Part shown: positions 9,002-16,583 of the stretch, one piece after another
Layout of the letters: the number at the start of each line of letters is the position of its first letter
Position numbering within the stretch: position 1 is the stretch's first letter
Source of the DNA: JABCYV01 sp963696025
GTDB lineage: Bacteria; Acidobacteriota; Terriglobia; Terriglobales; Acidobacteriaceae
DNA length: 64,000 nucleotides
NCBI GenBank assembly: GCA_963696025.1
Contig: CAVOII010000010.1
Location: 62,001 to 126,000 of the forward strand
Reading direction: 5' to 3'
Notes under the pieces: model-generated
Seen by the model: only the letters and a program-made list of their open reading frames with translations
What the model was told of the DNA's origin: nothing
Databases searched by the model: none
Position numbers and translations under genes: made by a program

Positions 9002-9487
9002 ATGGCGTCGCCTCGAATTCCACGATTCTCTCTGCCGTTACAGGTGGCAGCCGTCTGCTACCGACGGCAGCAGCAATCGGTGGAATTCCTGCTGGTAAAC
9101 ACGAACGGTGGAGGCAAGTGGACCTTCCCCAAGGGCGATCCGGAGCCGTCTCTTTCGCACAGCAAGGCGGCGGAACGCGAGGCCTGGGAAGAGGGCGGGG
9201 TTCGCGGCCAGGTTGAGCCGCGTCATTTTCATCTCTACATTCATTCCAAGGGCGTCTTCTGGAAGCCGCCTGGAGTGCGGGAGTTCGTGGTCAAGGCCTT
9301 CCTGCTGGAGGTCGAACAGAACGGGCCCGCGTCTGAGCCGATGCGCAATCCGACTTGGTTCACAGCCGACCAGGCCAAAAAGATTCTCGCCAAAGGGCGC
9401 GAGGTCAAGTACGCCAGGGAATTGCAAGCCGTGATTGACCGGGCGCTTGAACAGATCGGCGCCAACAGGACTTTGTCCGCGGGATAG
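9002..9487 (+). CDS. Nudix hydrolase-like protein with altered Nudix box
   Basis: 161 residues from the ATG at 9002, with GGAGG at 8990-8994 seven bases upstream; a TTG at 8996 is less likely. The fold pattern is Nudix: strand LQVAAVCYRR, then WTFPKGDPEP and REAWEEGGV. Aligned to the consensus G-x5-E-x7-REUxEExGU, the box reads G-DPEPS-L-x7-REAWEEGGV. The catalytic REUxEE core is intact but the first Glu is Leu. The substrate (nucleoside diphosphate derivative or diadenosine polyphosphate) cannot be told. It stands alone between two intergenic gaps. Confidence 0.82.
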   Translation: MASPRIPRFSLPLQVAAVCYRRQQQSVEFLLVNTNGGGKWTFPKGDPEPSLSHSKAAEREAWEEGGVRGQVEPRHFHLYIHSKGVFWKPPGVREFVVKAFLLEVEQNGPASEPMRNPTWFTADQAKKILAKGREVKYARELQAVIDRALEQIGANRTLSAG

Positions 9488-9734
9488 CAGCACTTTGTCA
9501 TACTCAGCGGAGTCTGGATGGTCGGCGACCGGCCAGACGGAGTCGAAGCATCCCTTCCTTCGCTACACTCGACAGGAAAGCCGACAGATTTCTAGTCCTC
9601 CAAATTCGGTTGCTCGGGAGGGATCCTTCGACTCAGCTTGCCCTGCGCAAGCGCAGGGCATAGGTCGCTCAGGACAACGAGATGGGGCTTCCTTCTCCAA
9701 ACTCTCCTTCTCATGAGACGATTGAAGAGCTCTC
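9488..9734. repeat. Intergenic repeat-rich stretch with a perfect hairpin
   Basis: No gene is seen. It holds the perfect inverted repeat TGCCCTGCGC-AA-GCGCAGGGCA at 9639-9660, embedded in CCTTCGACTCAGC and GTCGCTCAGGAC. That wording recurs in many Acidobacteriota intergenic repeats and resembles the elements at 14026-14106 and near 59868. A second short palindrome, GGTCGGCGACCGGCC-like, lies near 9519. There is no T-tract, so it is not an intrinsic terminator. It is probably a REP/MITE-like dispersed element. Confidence 0.55.
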
Positions 9735-11663
9735 ATGATCCAGCTTTCTTCAGCCGGCAAGCGCTACGGCCACAAGCTCCTGTTTGAAGGGGCTGACTGG
9801 ATGATCACGCCCCGCGATCGGGTGGGTTTGGTGGGCGCGAACGGTACGGGAAAATCTACTCTAATGAAGGTCCTGGCTGGGATCGAAAGCCTTGACTATG
9901 GCTCCATCAGCACGGCCAAGGGCATCAGCGCCGGCTACCTTCCCCAGGACGGTCTCACGCTATCCGGGCGCACCGTGTTCGCGGAGTGTATGTCCGTTTT
10001 CTCGCAACTGCGCGGCCTGGAGCAGGAGATGGAGGATTTGACCGGGCGCATGTCGGAACTGGATCATTCGTCCCCGGAGTATTTGCAGGTCGCCGAACGC
10101 TACCATCGCATTGAACACGAATTTCGCACCGGTGACGGATACGCCATCGAAGCGCAGGTTGGCACGGTGCTCACCGGCCTGGGTTTCCACAAGGAAGACT
10201 GGGGCCGTCAAACCGAAGAATTTTCCGGGGGTTGGCAGATGCGGCTGGCTCTGGCCAAGCTGCTGCTGCAACAACCGACACTCTTGTTGCTGGATGAGCC
10301 AACCAATCACCTCGATCTGGAAGCTCGCAACTGGCTGGAGGAATATCTCGGCAACTATCCTCATGCCGTGGTTCTGATCTCGCATGATCGCTACTTTCTG
10401 GACGTTACGATCAGCAAGATTGTCGAGATCTGGAACAAGCGGATTCATCTTTACAGCGGCAATTATGAGAAGTATCTCGGCCAGAAGACGCAGCGATTGG
10501 AGCAGCTCGAAGCGGCGTATCGCAATCAGCGCGAGCGTATCGAGCAACTGGAAGTTTTCATCAACCGCTTTCGCTATCAGGCGACCAAAGCGAAACAGGT
10601 ACAGAGCCGCATCAAAGAGCTGGAAAAGATGGAGCGGATCGAGTTACCCGACGAGGAAAAGACGATTCACTTCTCCTTCCCGCAGCCCAAACCGAGCGGC
10701 CGTATCGTCGCCGAATTTGTCGGGGTTGCCAAAGCTTACGGTGCGAAGAAAGTGTTTCGTAATGTCAGCTTCATGATCGAGCGCGGCGACAGGATTGCCC
10801 TGGTCGGCGTAAATGGTGCCGGAAAATCAACGCTGATCAAGCTCTTGGCGGGGCAAGAGCCCCTGACAGCGGGCGAATATCGCCTCGGCCACAACGCTCA
10901 GCCTGACTACTTTGCCCAGGACCAATACAAGGAACTCAATCCCGATGCCCGCATTCTGGATGATCTCGGCGAGCTCGCTCCGCGCTCCACGCAGACCGAG
11001 CTGCGCAGTCTGCTCGGCTGCTTTCTGTTCTCGGCGGACGACGTATTCAAGCGCATCGGCGTACTCTCCGGCGGAGAGCGCAACCGTTATGCTCTGTTGC
11101 GTATGCTGCTGCATCCGGCAAATTTTCTGCTGTTAGACGAGCCGACTAATCACCTCGATATGCGTGCCAAGGACGTTCTGCTGAAAGCTTTGAGCGACTA
11201 CAACGGTACGGTGGTCTTCGTCTCTCATGACCGCTACTTCATCGACAAGTTGGCCACGCGCGTCTTTGAAGTGGGTGATGGGCGCGTGGAAGTCTATCCC
11301 GGCAATTACGAAGACTATCGTTGGCGCAAGGAGGGTGGCGCTGCCCGGTTGCAGGAATCTGTTGCGATCTCAGCAAAAACCGCTCAGCCCGCAAACGGCA
11401 ATGCTGGCGCCGTGGAATCTGAAGACTCAAAGTCCAAGCGCCTGAATCCCATCAAACGCAAACAGATGGAGGAACGCGTCCATGAGCTCGAGGAAGAGAT
11501 CAATCGCCTGGAAGACGCCATCGCTGACTGCGAGGCTTCATTGCAGACATTCGTCAGCGCCGAAGAGACTCAGCGCCTGACACAGGAGTTGGCTGAGCAC
11601 CAAGCCCAACTCCAGAGCCGGCTGACGGAATGGGAGGGGCTTGGGCAGGCGTTGCAGACTTAG
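9735..11663 (+). CDS. ABC-F family ATPase (Uup/EttA-like)
   Basis: 642 residues with two ABC nucleotide-binding domains and no membrane segments. The first has Walker A GANGTGKST, signature FSGGWQMRLALAKLL and Walker B LLLLDEPTNHLD. The second has GVNGAGKST, LSGGERNRYALLRMLL and LLLDEPTNHLD. Between them, about residues 235-320, is the charged P-site interaction linker (EQLEVFINRFRYQATKAKQ). The C-terminal ~80 residues form a coiled coil (KQMEERVHELEEEINRLED), as in Uup. ABC-F proteins act on the ribosome to relieve stalls, and some give antibiotic resistance. Without a drug-resistance context a housekeeping role is the safer reading. Confidence 0.92.
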   Translation: MIQLSSAGKRYGHKLLFEGADWMITPRDRVGLVGANGTGKSTLMKVLAGIESLDYGSISTAKGISAGYLPQDGLTLSGRTVFAECMSVFSQLRGLEQEMEDLTGRMSELDHSSPEYLQVAERYHRIEHEFRTGDGYAIEAQVGTVLTGLGFHKEDWGRQTEEFSGGWQMRLALAKLLLQQPTLLLLDEPTNHLDLEARNWLEEYLGNYPHAVVLISHDRYFLDVTISKIVEIWNKRIHLYSGNYEKYLGQKTQRLEQLEAAYRNQRERIEQLEVFINRFRYQATKAKQVQSRIKELEKMERIELPDEEKTIHFSFPQPKPSGRIVAEFVGVAKAYGAKKVFRNVSFMIERGDRIALVGVNGAGKSTLIKLLAGQEPLTAGEYRLGHNAQPDYFAQDQYKELNPDARILDDLGELAPRSTQTELRSLLGCFLFSADDVFKRIGVLSGGERNRYALLRMLLHPANFLLLDEPTNHLDMRAKDVLLKALSDYNGTVVFVSHDRYFIDKLATRVFEVGDGRVEVYPGNYEDYRWRKEGGAARLQESVAISAKTAQPANGNAGAVESEDSKSKRLNPIKRKQMEERVHELEEEINRLEDAIADCEASLQTFVSAEETQRLTQELAEHQAQLQSRLTEWEGLGQALQT

Positions 11664-11754
11664 CGACTCACGTTGGGGCAGGTGTCCTCCCCTACCCGAC
11701 CGGTCCTGCATCCGCGAGCTGGCGCTCGCCGCCGTCTGGGCCTACGTAATTCTT

Positions 11755-12726
11755 TCAATCCGACCAGCGTTTGGGCTTGCGGTTCCAACGATGTCTCCTC
11801 AACTCCCGCAAAAGGGAAGCATCCAGTGGCCCCGCGTCGCTTACCACAATATTCTGCCGGACGTGGTCCGTCCTTCTCATGCCAATTATCGTCGTGCTGA
11901 CGATAGGATTCGATAGCACAAAACCCAGCGCCATCTCCGGCAGTGTCATCGACGGAGGAAGCACACTCTTCAGCTTTTCCACCCGAGCCACAGTCTTGGC
12001 AAGGTTTGCGGGACCAAAGTATTTGGAGCGCCAGTCGTCCGCGGGAAAGGTCGTTTCCAGCGTCATTTTTCCGCCCAGGCTGCCTTCATCCAGTGGCACT
12101 CGGGCGATGACGCCGACGTTCAACTCGCGGCAGAGGGGAAAGAGTTTCTCCTCAGGGGCTTGATCAAAAATGTTGTAGATCACTTGCACCGCGTCGACCA
12201 GCCCGGTGCGCAGAGCCTTGAGGCCATTTTCCGGCTGCCAGCGATTCAGACTCAATCCGAAGAAGCGAATCATTCCATCCTTTTTGAGTTTTTCGACGGT
12301 CTGGCGGAACTCGGGATCGTCGGTCCAACTATCGTCCCAGACATGGAATTGCAGTACATCGATGGAATCCACGCCGAGCTTGCCGCGGATCAGGTCCGCA
12401 TATTTGAAAACGTGAGTGGCTGGAAAGACGTCGCGATACTTGTCGCGCGGTGAAGCCGGCCACTTTTGATTCAGCGGCGGAATCTTGGAAGCGGCATACA
12501 ATCGCTTGCCGGGGTTCCGGGACAAGATCCGGCCGAGCAGACCATCGCTCTTCCCGTCTCCGTACGCCCATGCGGTATCGAAGAAGTTGCAGCCAAGATC
12601 CACTGCCAATTGCAGAGCTTCCAAAGATTCGCGGTCTTCGGAACCGGTCCAGCCACTCATACCCCAGAGTCCGTGGGCAATCTCGCTAACCTCAAATCCA
12701 GTACGGCCAAGTTTCCGGTATTTCAT
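11755..12726 (-). CDS. Aldo/keto reductase
   Basis: 323 residues with AKR signatures. MKYRKLGRTGFEVSEIAHG opens the TIM barrel. The catalytic Asp and Tyr lie in FFDTAWAYGDGKSDGLLGRIL, and Lys in LYAASKIPP. A cofactor-binding end (TTIIGMRRTDHVRQN) is near the C-terminus. In the usual catalytic His region the protein reads VLQFHVWDD, keeping the His. It would reduce aldehydes or ketones with NADPH. It is convergent with the ABC-F gene and divergent from the bactofilin gene, so it is probably a single-gene unit. The substrate is unknown. Confidence 0.88.
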   Translation of the reverse strand: MKYRKLGRTGFEVSEIAHGLWGMSGWTGSEDRESLEALQLAVDLGCNFFDTAWAYGDGKSDGLLGRILSRNPGKRLYAASKIPPLNQKWPASPRDKYRDVFPATHVFKYADLIRGKLGVDSIDVLQFHVWDDSWTDDPEFRQTVEKLKKDGMIRFFGLSLNRWQPENGLKALRTGLVDAVQVIYNIFDQAPEEKLFPLCRELNVGVIARVPLDEGSLGGKMTLETTFPADDWRSKYFGPANLAKTVARVEKLKSVLPPSMTLPEMALGFVLSNPIVSTTIIGMRRTDHVRQNIVVSDAGPLDASLLRELRRHRWNRKPKRWSD

Positions 12727-12853
12727 TGATTTTCCTCAGCAGAGTCGGTGCGGTCCGCGTGCCATGATGAAAACGCCTTGGTTCAATGGTAGCAGCCAGA
12801 TGGGCTCGTTCTTCCGTAACCTGCTCCATTCCTCAATCCCGTGCGATATTCAG

Positions 12854-12870
12854 CTTGGCCTATGGCCAAG
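12854..12870. promoter_or_regulatory. Palindrome upstream of the bactofilin gene
   Basis: CTTGGCC-TAT-GGCCAAG is a perfect 7-bp-arm inverted repeat 78 bases before the bactofilin ATG, followed by a second perfect palindrome GCCGCATGCGGC at 12888-12899. Both lie in the 221-base divergent region between the aldo/keto reductase and bactofilin genes. They may be operator sites or mRNA hairpins. The function is inferred only. Confidence 0.3.
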
Positions 12871-12947
12871 GACTTTATAGAAGACCCGCCGCATGCGGCT
12901 AGGCCAGCACCATCGCCGCACGGAACCTAAGGAAGGCCGGAACCCGA

Positions 12948-13472
12948 ATGTTGCAGCCAACAGACCATCACTCTCCGAAACCTCAATTTTCCTCGAATCC
13001 GAATTTCACTCCGAACAAAACGACAAGCGCTCCTGTGGAGCAGGCCACGATTGGCCGCTCGCTGGTGATCAAGGGTGAGATTAGCGGCGCGGAATCACTC
13101 TATGTTGATGGCCGCATCGAGGGCAGCATAAATCTTGCCGACAATCGCGTCACCATTGGACGTAACGGCAGCGTCGCCGCCAACATCAGCGCCCGCGAAG
13201 TTGTAATCATGGGCAAAGTGCATGGGAACATCGAGTGCACCGATCGTCTGGACATCCGCAGCGAAGGTTCGCTGACCGGAGATGTCATTACCCAGCGTAT
13301 TAGCGTCGAGGACGGAGCAATACTGAAAGGCAGCGTTCAGGTTCGCGCCGTCGAACACAAGAACGAAAAAACGCAGCCGCAGGCGCACGCCAAACCAGCG
13401 CTTCCCGAGCCAGCGAAATCAACCACGACTGAGCAGCCCAGAGCAACAGCGGCGACTGCAGGCAACGCGTAA
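12948..13472 (+). CDS. Bactofilin (polymer-forming cytoskeletal protein)
   Basis: 174 residues. A disordered N-terminus with Pro/Asn/Thr (about residues 1-25) is followed by the bactofilin right-handed beta-helix core: IGRSLVIKGEISGAESLYVD, then repeated G-N/G-T turns (ADNRVTIGRNGSVAANISAR, GNIECTDRLDIRSEGSLTGD), and a charged Pro/Ala/Thr tail. Bactofilins polymerise without nucleotide and scaffold cell-wall or stalk enzymes. AGGAAGG lies 11-17 bases before the ATG. The gene is monocistronic and ends at a strong terminator. No wall-modifying M23 peptidase is adjacent, unlike in several bactofilin loci. Confidence 0.93.
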   Translation: MLQPTDHHSPKPQFSSNPNFTPNKTTSAPVEQATIGRSLVIKGEISGAESLYVDGRIEGSINLADNRVTIGRNGSVAANISAREVVIMGKVHGNIECTDRLDIRSEGSLTGDVITQRISVEDGAILKGSVQVRAVEHKNEKTQPQAHAKPALPEPAKSTTTEQPRATAATAGNA

Positions 13473-13494
13473 CCAATTCGTAGCGAAGCCGACG

Positions 13495-13523
13495 GGCACG
13501 GCTCCAGCCGTGCCTTATTTTTT
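13495..13523 (+). terminator. Rho-independent terminator of the bactofilin gene
   Basis: A perfect 9-bp stem GGCACGGCT / AGCCGTGCC (13495-13503, 13506-13514) with a two-base loop is followed by TTATTTTTT. The T-tract overlaps the stop codon and last codons of the convergent msrB gene (stop at 13515-13517). Confidence 0.85.
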
Positions 13524-13976
13524 GTCATTATTTCTTTCTTCCGACTTAAGATCCAGTGCCGCCGAGTTCATACAGTAGCGCAGCCCAGTCGGGGCTGGCC
13601 CGTCTTCGAAGACGTGCCCCAGGTGAGCATTGCAGCGCGCGCACCGTGCTTCGGTTCGGACCATGCCATAGCTGCCGTCACTGTGCGTAGCCACGGCAGC
13701 TTCGTCCAGCGGCTGAAAGAAGCTCGGCCAACCCGTCCCGGAATCAAACTTGGTCTCTGAACGGAACAGCGGCTGGCCGCAACACACGCAGGCATAGGTG
13801 CCGCGTTCTTTCGTCTTCCAGTATTTGCCGGTAAATGCGGGTTCAGTTCCAGCCTTGCGGGTCACCTGATACTGCTCGGGCGACAACTGCTTGCGCCATT
13901 CTTGGTCAGTTTTTACGACGTCGGTCTTTTCGACTGCGGCAGTTGTGTTTTTCTCTTTCACATCATTCAATGTCAT
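13515..13976 (-). CDS. msrB: Peptide methionine-R-sulfoxide reductase MsrB
   Basis: 153 residues. It reduces methionine-R-sulfoxide in oxidised proteins. The MsrB core starts at DQEWRKQLSPEQYQVTRK. Two CxxC pairs that bind structural zinc are visible (CVCC and CARC), as are the substrate motif FDSGTGWPSFF, GHVFEDGP and the catalytic RYCMNSAAL. There is no signal peptide, so it is cytosolic. A recycling Cys is less obvious. The first ~25 residues are a charged extension. It is convergent with the bactofilin gene, sharing its terminator region. Confidence 0.95.
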   Translation of the reverse strand: MTLNDVKEKNTTAAVEKTDVVKTDQEWRKQLSPEQYQVTRKAGTEPAFTGKYWKTKERGTYACVCCGQPLFRSETKFDSGTGWPSFFQPLDEAAVATHSDGSYGMVRTEARCARCNAHLGHVFEDGPAPTGLRYCMNSAALDLKSEERNNDKK

Positions 13977-14025
13977 AGTAATCTCCTCTGATTGGATGCC
14001 GATCCCGCCACAAAGTCTCCAGTTT

Positions 14026-14106
14026 TGTCATCCCGAGCGAAGCGAGTGATCTAGGTTTTGTTTTCACACGCAAGAACCCAGATTCCTCGCTTTGCGAGGA
14101 ATGACA
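14026..14106. repeat. MITE/REP-like element with imperfect terminal inverted repeats
   Basis: The stretch opens with TGTCATCCCGAGCGAAGCGA and closes with its imperfect reverse complement (CTCGCTTTGCGAGGAATGAC, then A). The ~21-base ends match at most positions and flank about 39 bases. It lies between msrB and the M24 gene. Related wording occurs at 59868 (GTCATCCTGAGC) and 9639. Confidence 0.6.
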
Positions 14107-14123
14107 AGCGATGGCTTCGTCAC

Positions 14124-15419
14124 TCAAATCTCGATGATCATGTCTTCCAGCCGTGTAGGATAACTGTTGATGACCTCGCCTTTGTACTTGCGAACAATCA
14201 CGGTGTCGGAGTGGCGGAAGCCGCCCCAGCCAGGATCGTAAACCCCCGGCTCGCAACTGAAGGTCATGCCCTCTATCAGGATGGTCTTGTCGCCCTCAGC
14301 AATCCAGGGCGCCTCATGGCCATCGAGTCCGATGCCGTGACCGGTACGATGCTTCAGGAACTTCTCGAATCCAGCTTTGCGGATCTGGTCCAGACTTTGC
14401 TTGTCAACCTCTTCCGCTACCGCGCCTTCCTTCATATTTTCCACCCCCGTGTCATGCGCCGCCAGCATAGCGTCATACAGACGCTTGGCGTGGTCGCTGG
14501 GCTTGCCGACGGAAAACGAGCGCTCGCACTCCACGTTGTATCCACCCACCTGAGCGCCAAAGCTCAGGATCAGCGCGTCTCCGGACTTCAGCCGGTCTTT
14601 GCTGGGGACGGCGTGGGGAAACGCAGACCGCTTGCCAAATGGAACCAATCCGCCGAAGGGAGGAGCGATGCCGACTCCTACGACGTCGTTAAGCTCCTTT
14701 GACATCTTGTCCGCAACAGCATCGGCCGTTGCTTTCAGGATTTGATCTTCAGTGACACTGCCATTGTGCTGAACAAAGTCCCGGCCCGCCTGCACCATAA
14801 AATCCGCAAAATACATCGAACGGCGCATTACGCGTATTTCGTCTTCGTCTTTGACCCAGCGTAGGTTTTCGACCAGGTCCCCGGCATCCACGATCGTAGC
14901 TTTCGGAGCGCCGAGCTTCATCTGCTGCATGCGGCCGGGGGTCGGCTCCTCAACACCGATCTGCCCGGCGCCGAAACCACGCTGCGCAACGCGTTCGAAA
15001 ATCCAGCGCACGCGGTTCACAGGACCGGGAAAATCGAAATACGCTTCGTAATTCTTCACCCACCACAACTTCACCTGGTCGGATTCCAGTTGCGGGATAA
15101 ACAGTGCCGGATCGCCGGATTCCGGAATCAGCGCAGCCAGCGGACGCTCCGTCGAGAGATGGAAATATCCGGTCGTGTAGATGACGTTGGTCGCGTTCAG
15201 CAGGACGAGCGCATTCAGCTTGCGCTTTTTCATATGCTCCTGCACTTCGCCGATCTTGCGCCGGTACCATTCCGGCGGAAGGCGGTCGTGCGCGTTCGAA
15301 TCGGGTGTAGCCATTGACATCCGCAAGCGCCGTGTCTTTCCGAAGCTGCCGACCTCCGCCGTAACCCCTAGCGCCGCCGCGCCAGCTAGCGTGCGCAGAA
15401 ACTGCCGCCGATCTGCCAT
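14124..15419 (-). CDS. Tat-exported M24-family (creatinase/Xaa-Pro aminopeptidase-like) protein
   Basis: 431 residues from the ATG at 15419, which has GGAGAG upstream and begins with a twin-arginine signal (MADRRQFLRTLAGAAALG); an in-frame ATG at 15458 would bury the signal. The N-terminal creatinase domain is followed by the pita-bread domain with GHGIGLDGHEAPW and FSCEPGVYDPGWGG. Two canonical metal ligands of the DDHEE set look changed: the first Asp position reads LSFGAQ, and the DLTRT position reads ECERSF, which is closer to non-metal creatinases (ALERT-like). Periplasmic C-N hydrolase or lyase is the best guess. It is divergent from the FAH/HMGL pair. Confidence 0.85.
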   Translation of the reverse strand: MADRRQFLRTLAGAAALGVTAEVGSFGKTRRLRMSMATPDSNAHDRLPPEWYRRKIGEVQEHMKKRKLNALVLLNATNVIYTTGYFHLSTERPLAALIPESGDPALFIPQLESDQVKLWWVKNYEAYFDFPGPVNRVRWIFERVAQRGFGAGQIGVEEPTPGRMQQMKLGAPKATIVDAGDLVENLRWVKDEDEIRVMRRSMYFADFMVQAGRDFVQHNGSVTEDQILKATADAVADKMSKELNDVVGVGIAPPFGGLVPFGKRSAFPHAVPSKDRLKSGDALILSFGAQVGGYNVECERSFSVGKPSDHAKRLYDAMLAAHDTGVENMKEGAVAEEVDKQSLDQIRKAGFEKFLKHRTGHGIGLDGHEAPWIAEGDKTILIEGMTFSCEPGVYDPGWGGFRHSDTVIVRKYKGEVINSYPTRLEDMIIEI

Positions 15420-15543
15420 GGAATCATCTCTCCAAACGTGGGATTCGAAGCGCACCATCTTAGCGTATCGGCGGGGTCAGTGGACAACTACGGCTGCCGG
15501 TTAATACACTTCTAGTGCTGTTTGCTGCAGCGATACCGTCCCT
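15420..15543. promoter_or_regulatory. Divergent intergenic region between the M24 and FAH genes
   Basis: 124 bases separate two divergent start codons and must hold both promoters. I see the Shine-Dalgarno of the M24 gene but no confident -35/-10 pair or palindrome. Shared regulation of the periplasmic M24 protein and the FAH/HMGL enzymes is inferred from the layout. Confidence 0.35.
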
Positions 15544-16575
15544 ATGCGACTTGTTACCTTCGAAGATCCGGTGCGCCAGTCGCGCATCGGTGCGATGACT
15601 GCGGATGGCCGGGTTGTTGACCTCCACTCAGCTTGTGCCCTCTACTTGCGCGATGTAGAAAGCGAGAGCGCGTTCTACCGCCTGGCCGACGCGTTGGTTC
15701 CTCCCAACATGCGGGCGCTCTTCGAAGGAGGTGACACCAGTCTTGAAGCCGCCCACAAGGCTTTGGATTATGCCCTGCACCATGATGACGGCGTGAGCGG
15801 AGCGCGCGGCGAAGCGATATTTTATTCTCAGGGCGACGTTACTCTCAAGGCGCCAATCATCCCCAAGAAGTTCTTCCACACCGCCGGCAACTTCCGCGAG
15901 CACCACGAAGAAGCGACGAAGGCGGGTTTTTCGCATCCCGTGCTCCCGTGGATTGTATTTTTTCAGAATGTGGACGCGATCATCGGCCACGACGAGCCGG
16001 TCATTTATCCCGAGCACTTGACGCAGGAGCTTGACTACGAACTGGAGCTGGCGGTTGTCCTCAAGAAGAGCGGCAAGAACTTTACGCCAGAGGAAGCAAC
16101 CGCTCACGTGGGTGGCTATGTCATTTTTAACGACATTACAGCGCGGGATATTCAGAGGCGGGAGATGAACTCCGGTGTGTTCAGCTTCTGCAAGGGGATT
16201 GACACCTTCTGTCCCTTGGGACCGTGGATTGTGACCGCCGACGAGATCCCTAATCCACACAACCTGGCGATGGAGTTGCGAGTGAACGGAGAGTCCCGTC
16301 AAACCTCGCATTCCAGCAAAATGTCGGTGAAAATCCCGGAGATTCTTTCGCACTATTCACCCATGGGCTACAGCGCAGGCGATGTGGTCTCTACTGGCAC
16401 CGTTTCAGGCGTCGCTGCGTTCAGTGGTGATCCCAAAGCCTGGTACCTCAAGGTGGGCGACGTGATGGAGTGCGAGATCGAGAAGATTGGAATCCTGCGC
16501 AATCGCGTGATCTCGTGGGAAGAGGCGTATGGCCACAAACCAGCGGCGCTGGCTGCGCAGGAGACATCGAAGTAG
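15544..16575 (+). CDS. Fumarylacetoacetate hydrolase (FAH) family protein
   Basis: 343 residues. The FAH fold begins around KFFHTAGNFREHHEEATKAG. Metal-binding acids are in QELDYELELAVVL (ExE pattern) and VIFNDITARDIQRREM (Asp). A conserved Gly-rich C-terminal block (GDVVSTGTVSGVAAF) follows. The N-terminal ~120 residues match the FAA_hydrolase_N type (MRLVTFEDPVRQSRIGAMTA). Family members cleave C-C bonds of diketo acids, or are acylpyruvases or 2-keto-3-deoxy-acid hydratases/dehydratases. Eight bases separate it from the HMGL-like gene, so the pair probably acts in one pathway. Confidence 0.88.
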   Translation: MRLVTFEDPVRQSRIGAMTADGRVVDLHSACALYLRDVESESAFYRLADALVPPNMRALFEGGDTSLEAAHKALDYALHHDDGVSGARGEAIFYSQGDVTLKAPIIPKKFFHTAGNFREHHEEATKAGFSHPVLPWIVFFQNVDAIIGHDEPVIYPEHLTQELDYELELAVVLKKSGKNFTPEEATAHVGGYVIFNDITARDIQRREMNSGVFSFCKGIDTFCPLGPWIVTADEIPNPHNLAMELRVNGESRQTSHSSKMSVKIPEILSHYSPMGYSAGDVVSTGTVSGVAAFSGDPKAWYLKVGDVMECEIEKIGILRNRVISWEEAYGHKPAALAAQETSK

Positions 16576-16583
16576 GTCGAGAC

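Noticed and set aside
9639..9660. Intrinsic terminator of the Nudix gene
   Set aside because: The stem is perfect but no T-tract follows, it is 150 bases past the stop, and its flanks match dispersed repeats.
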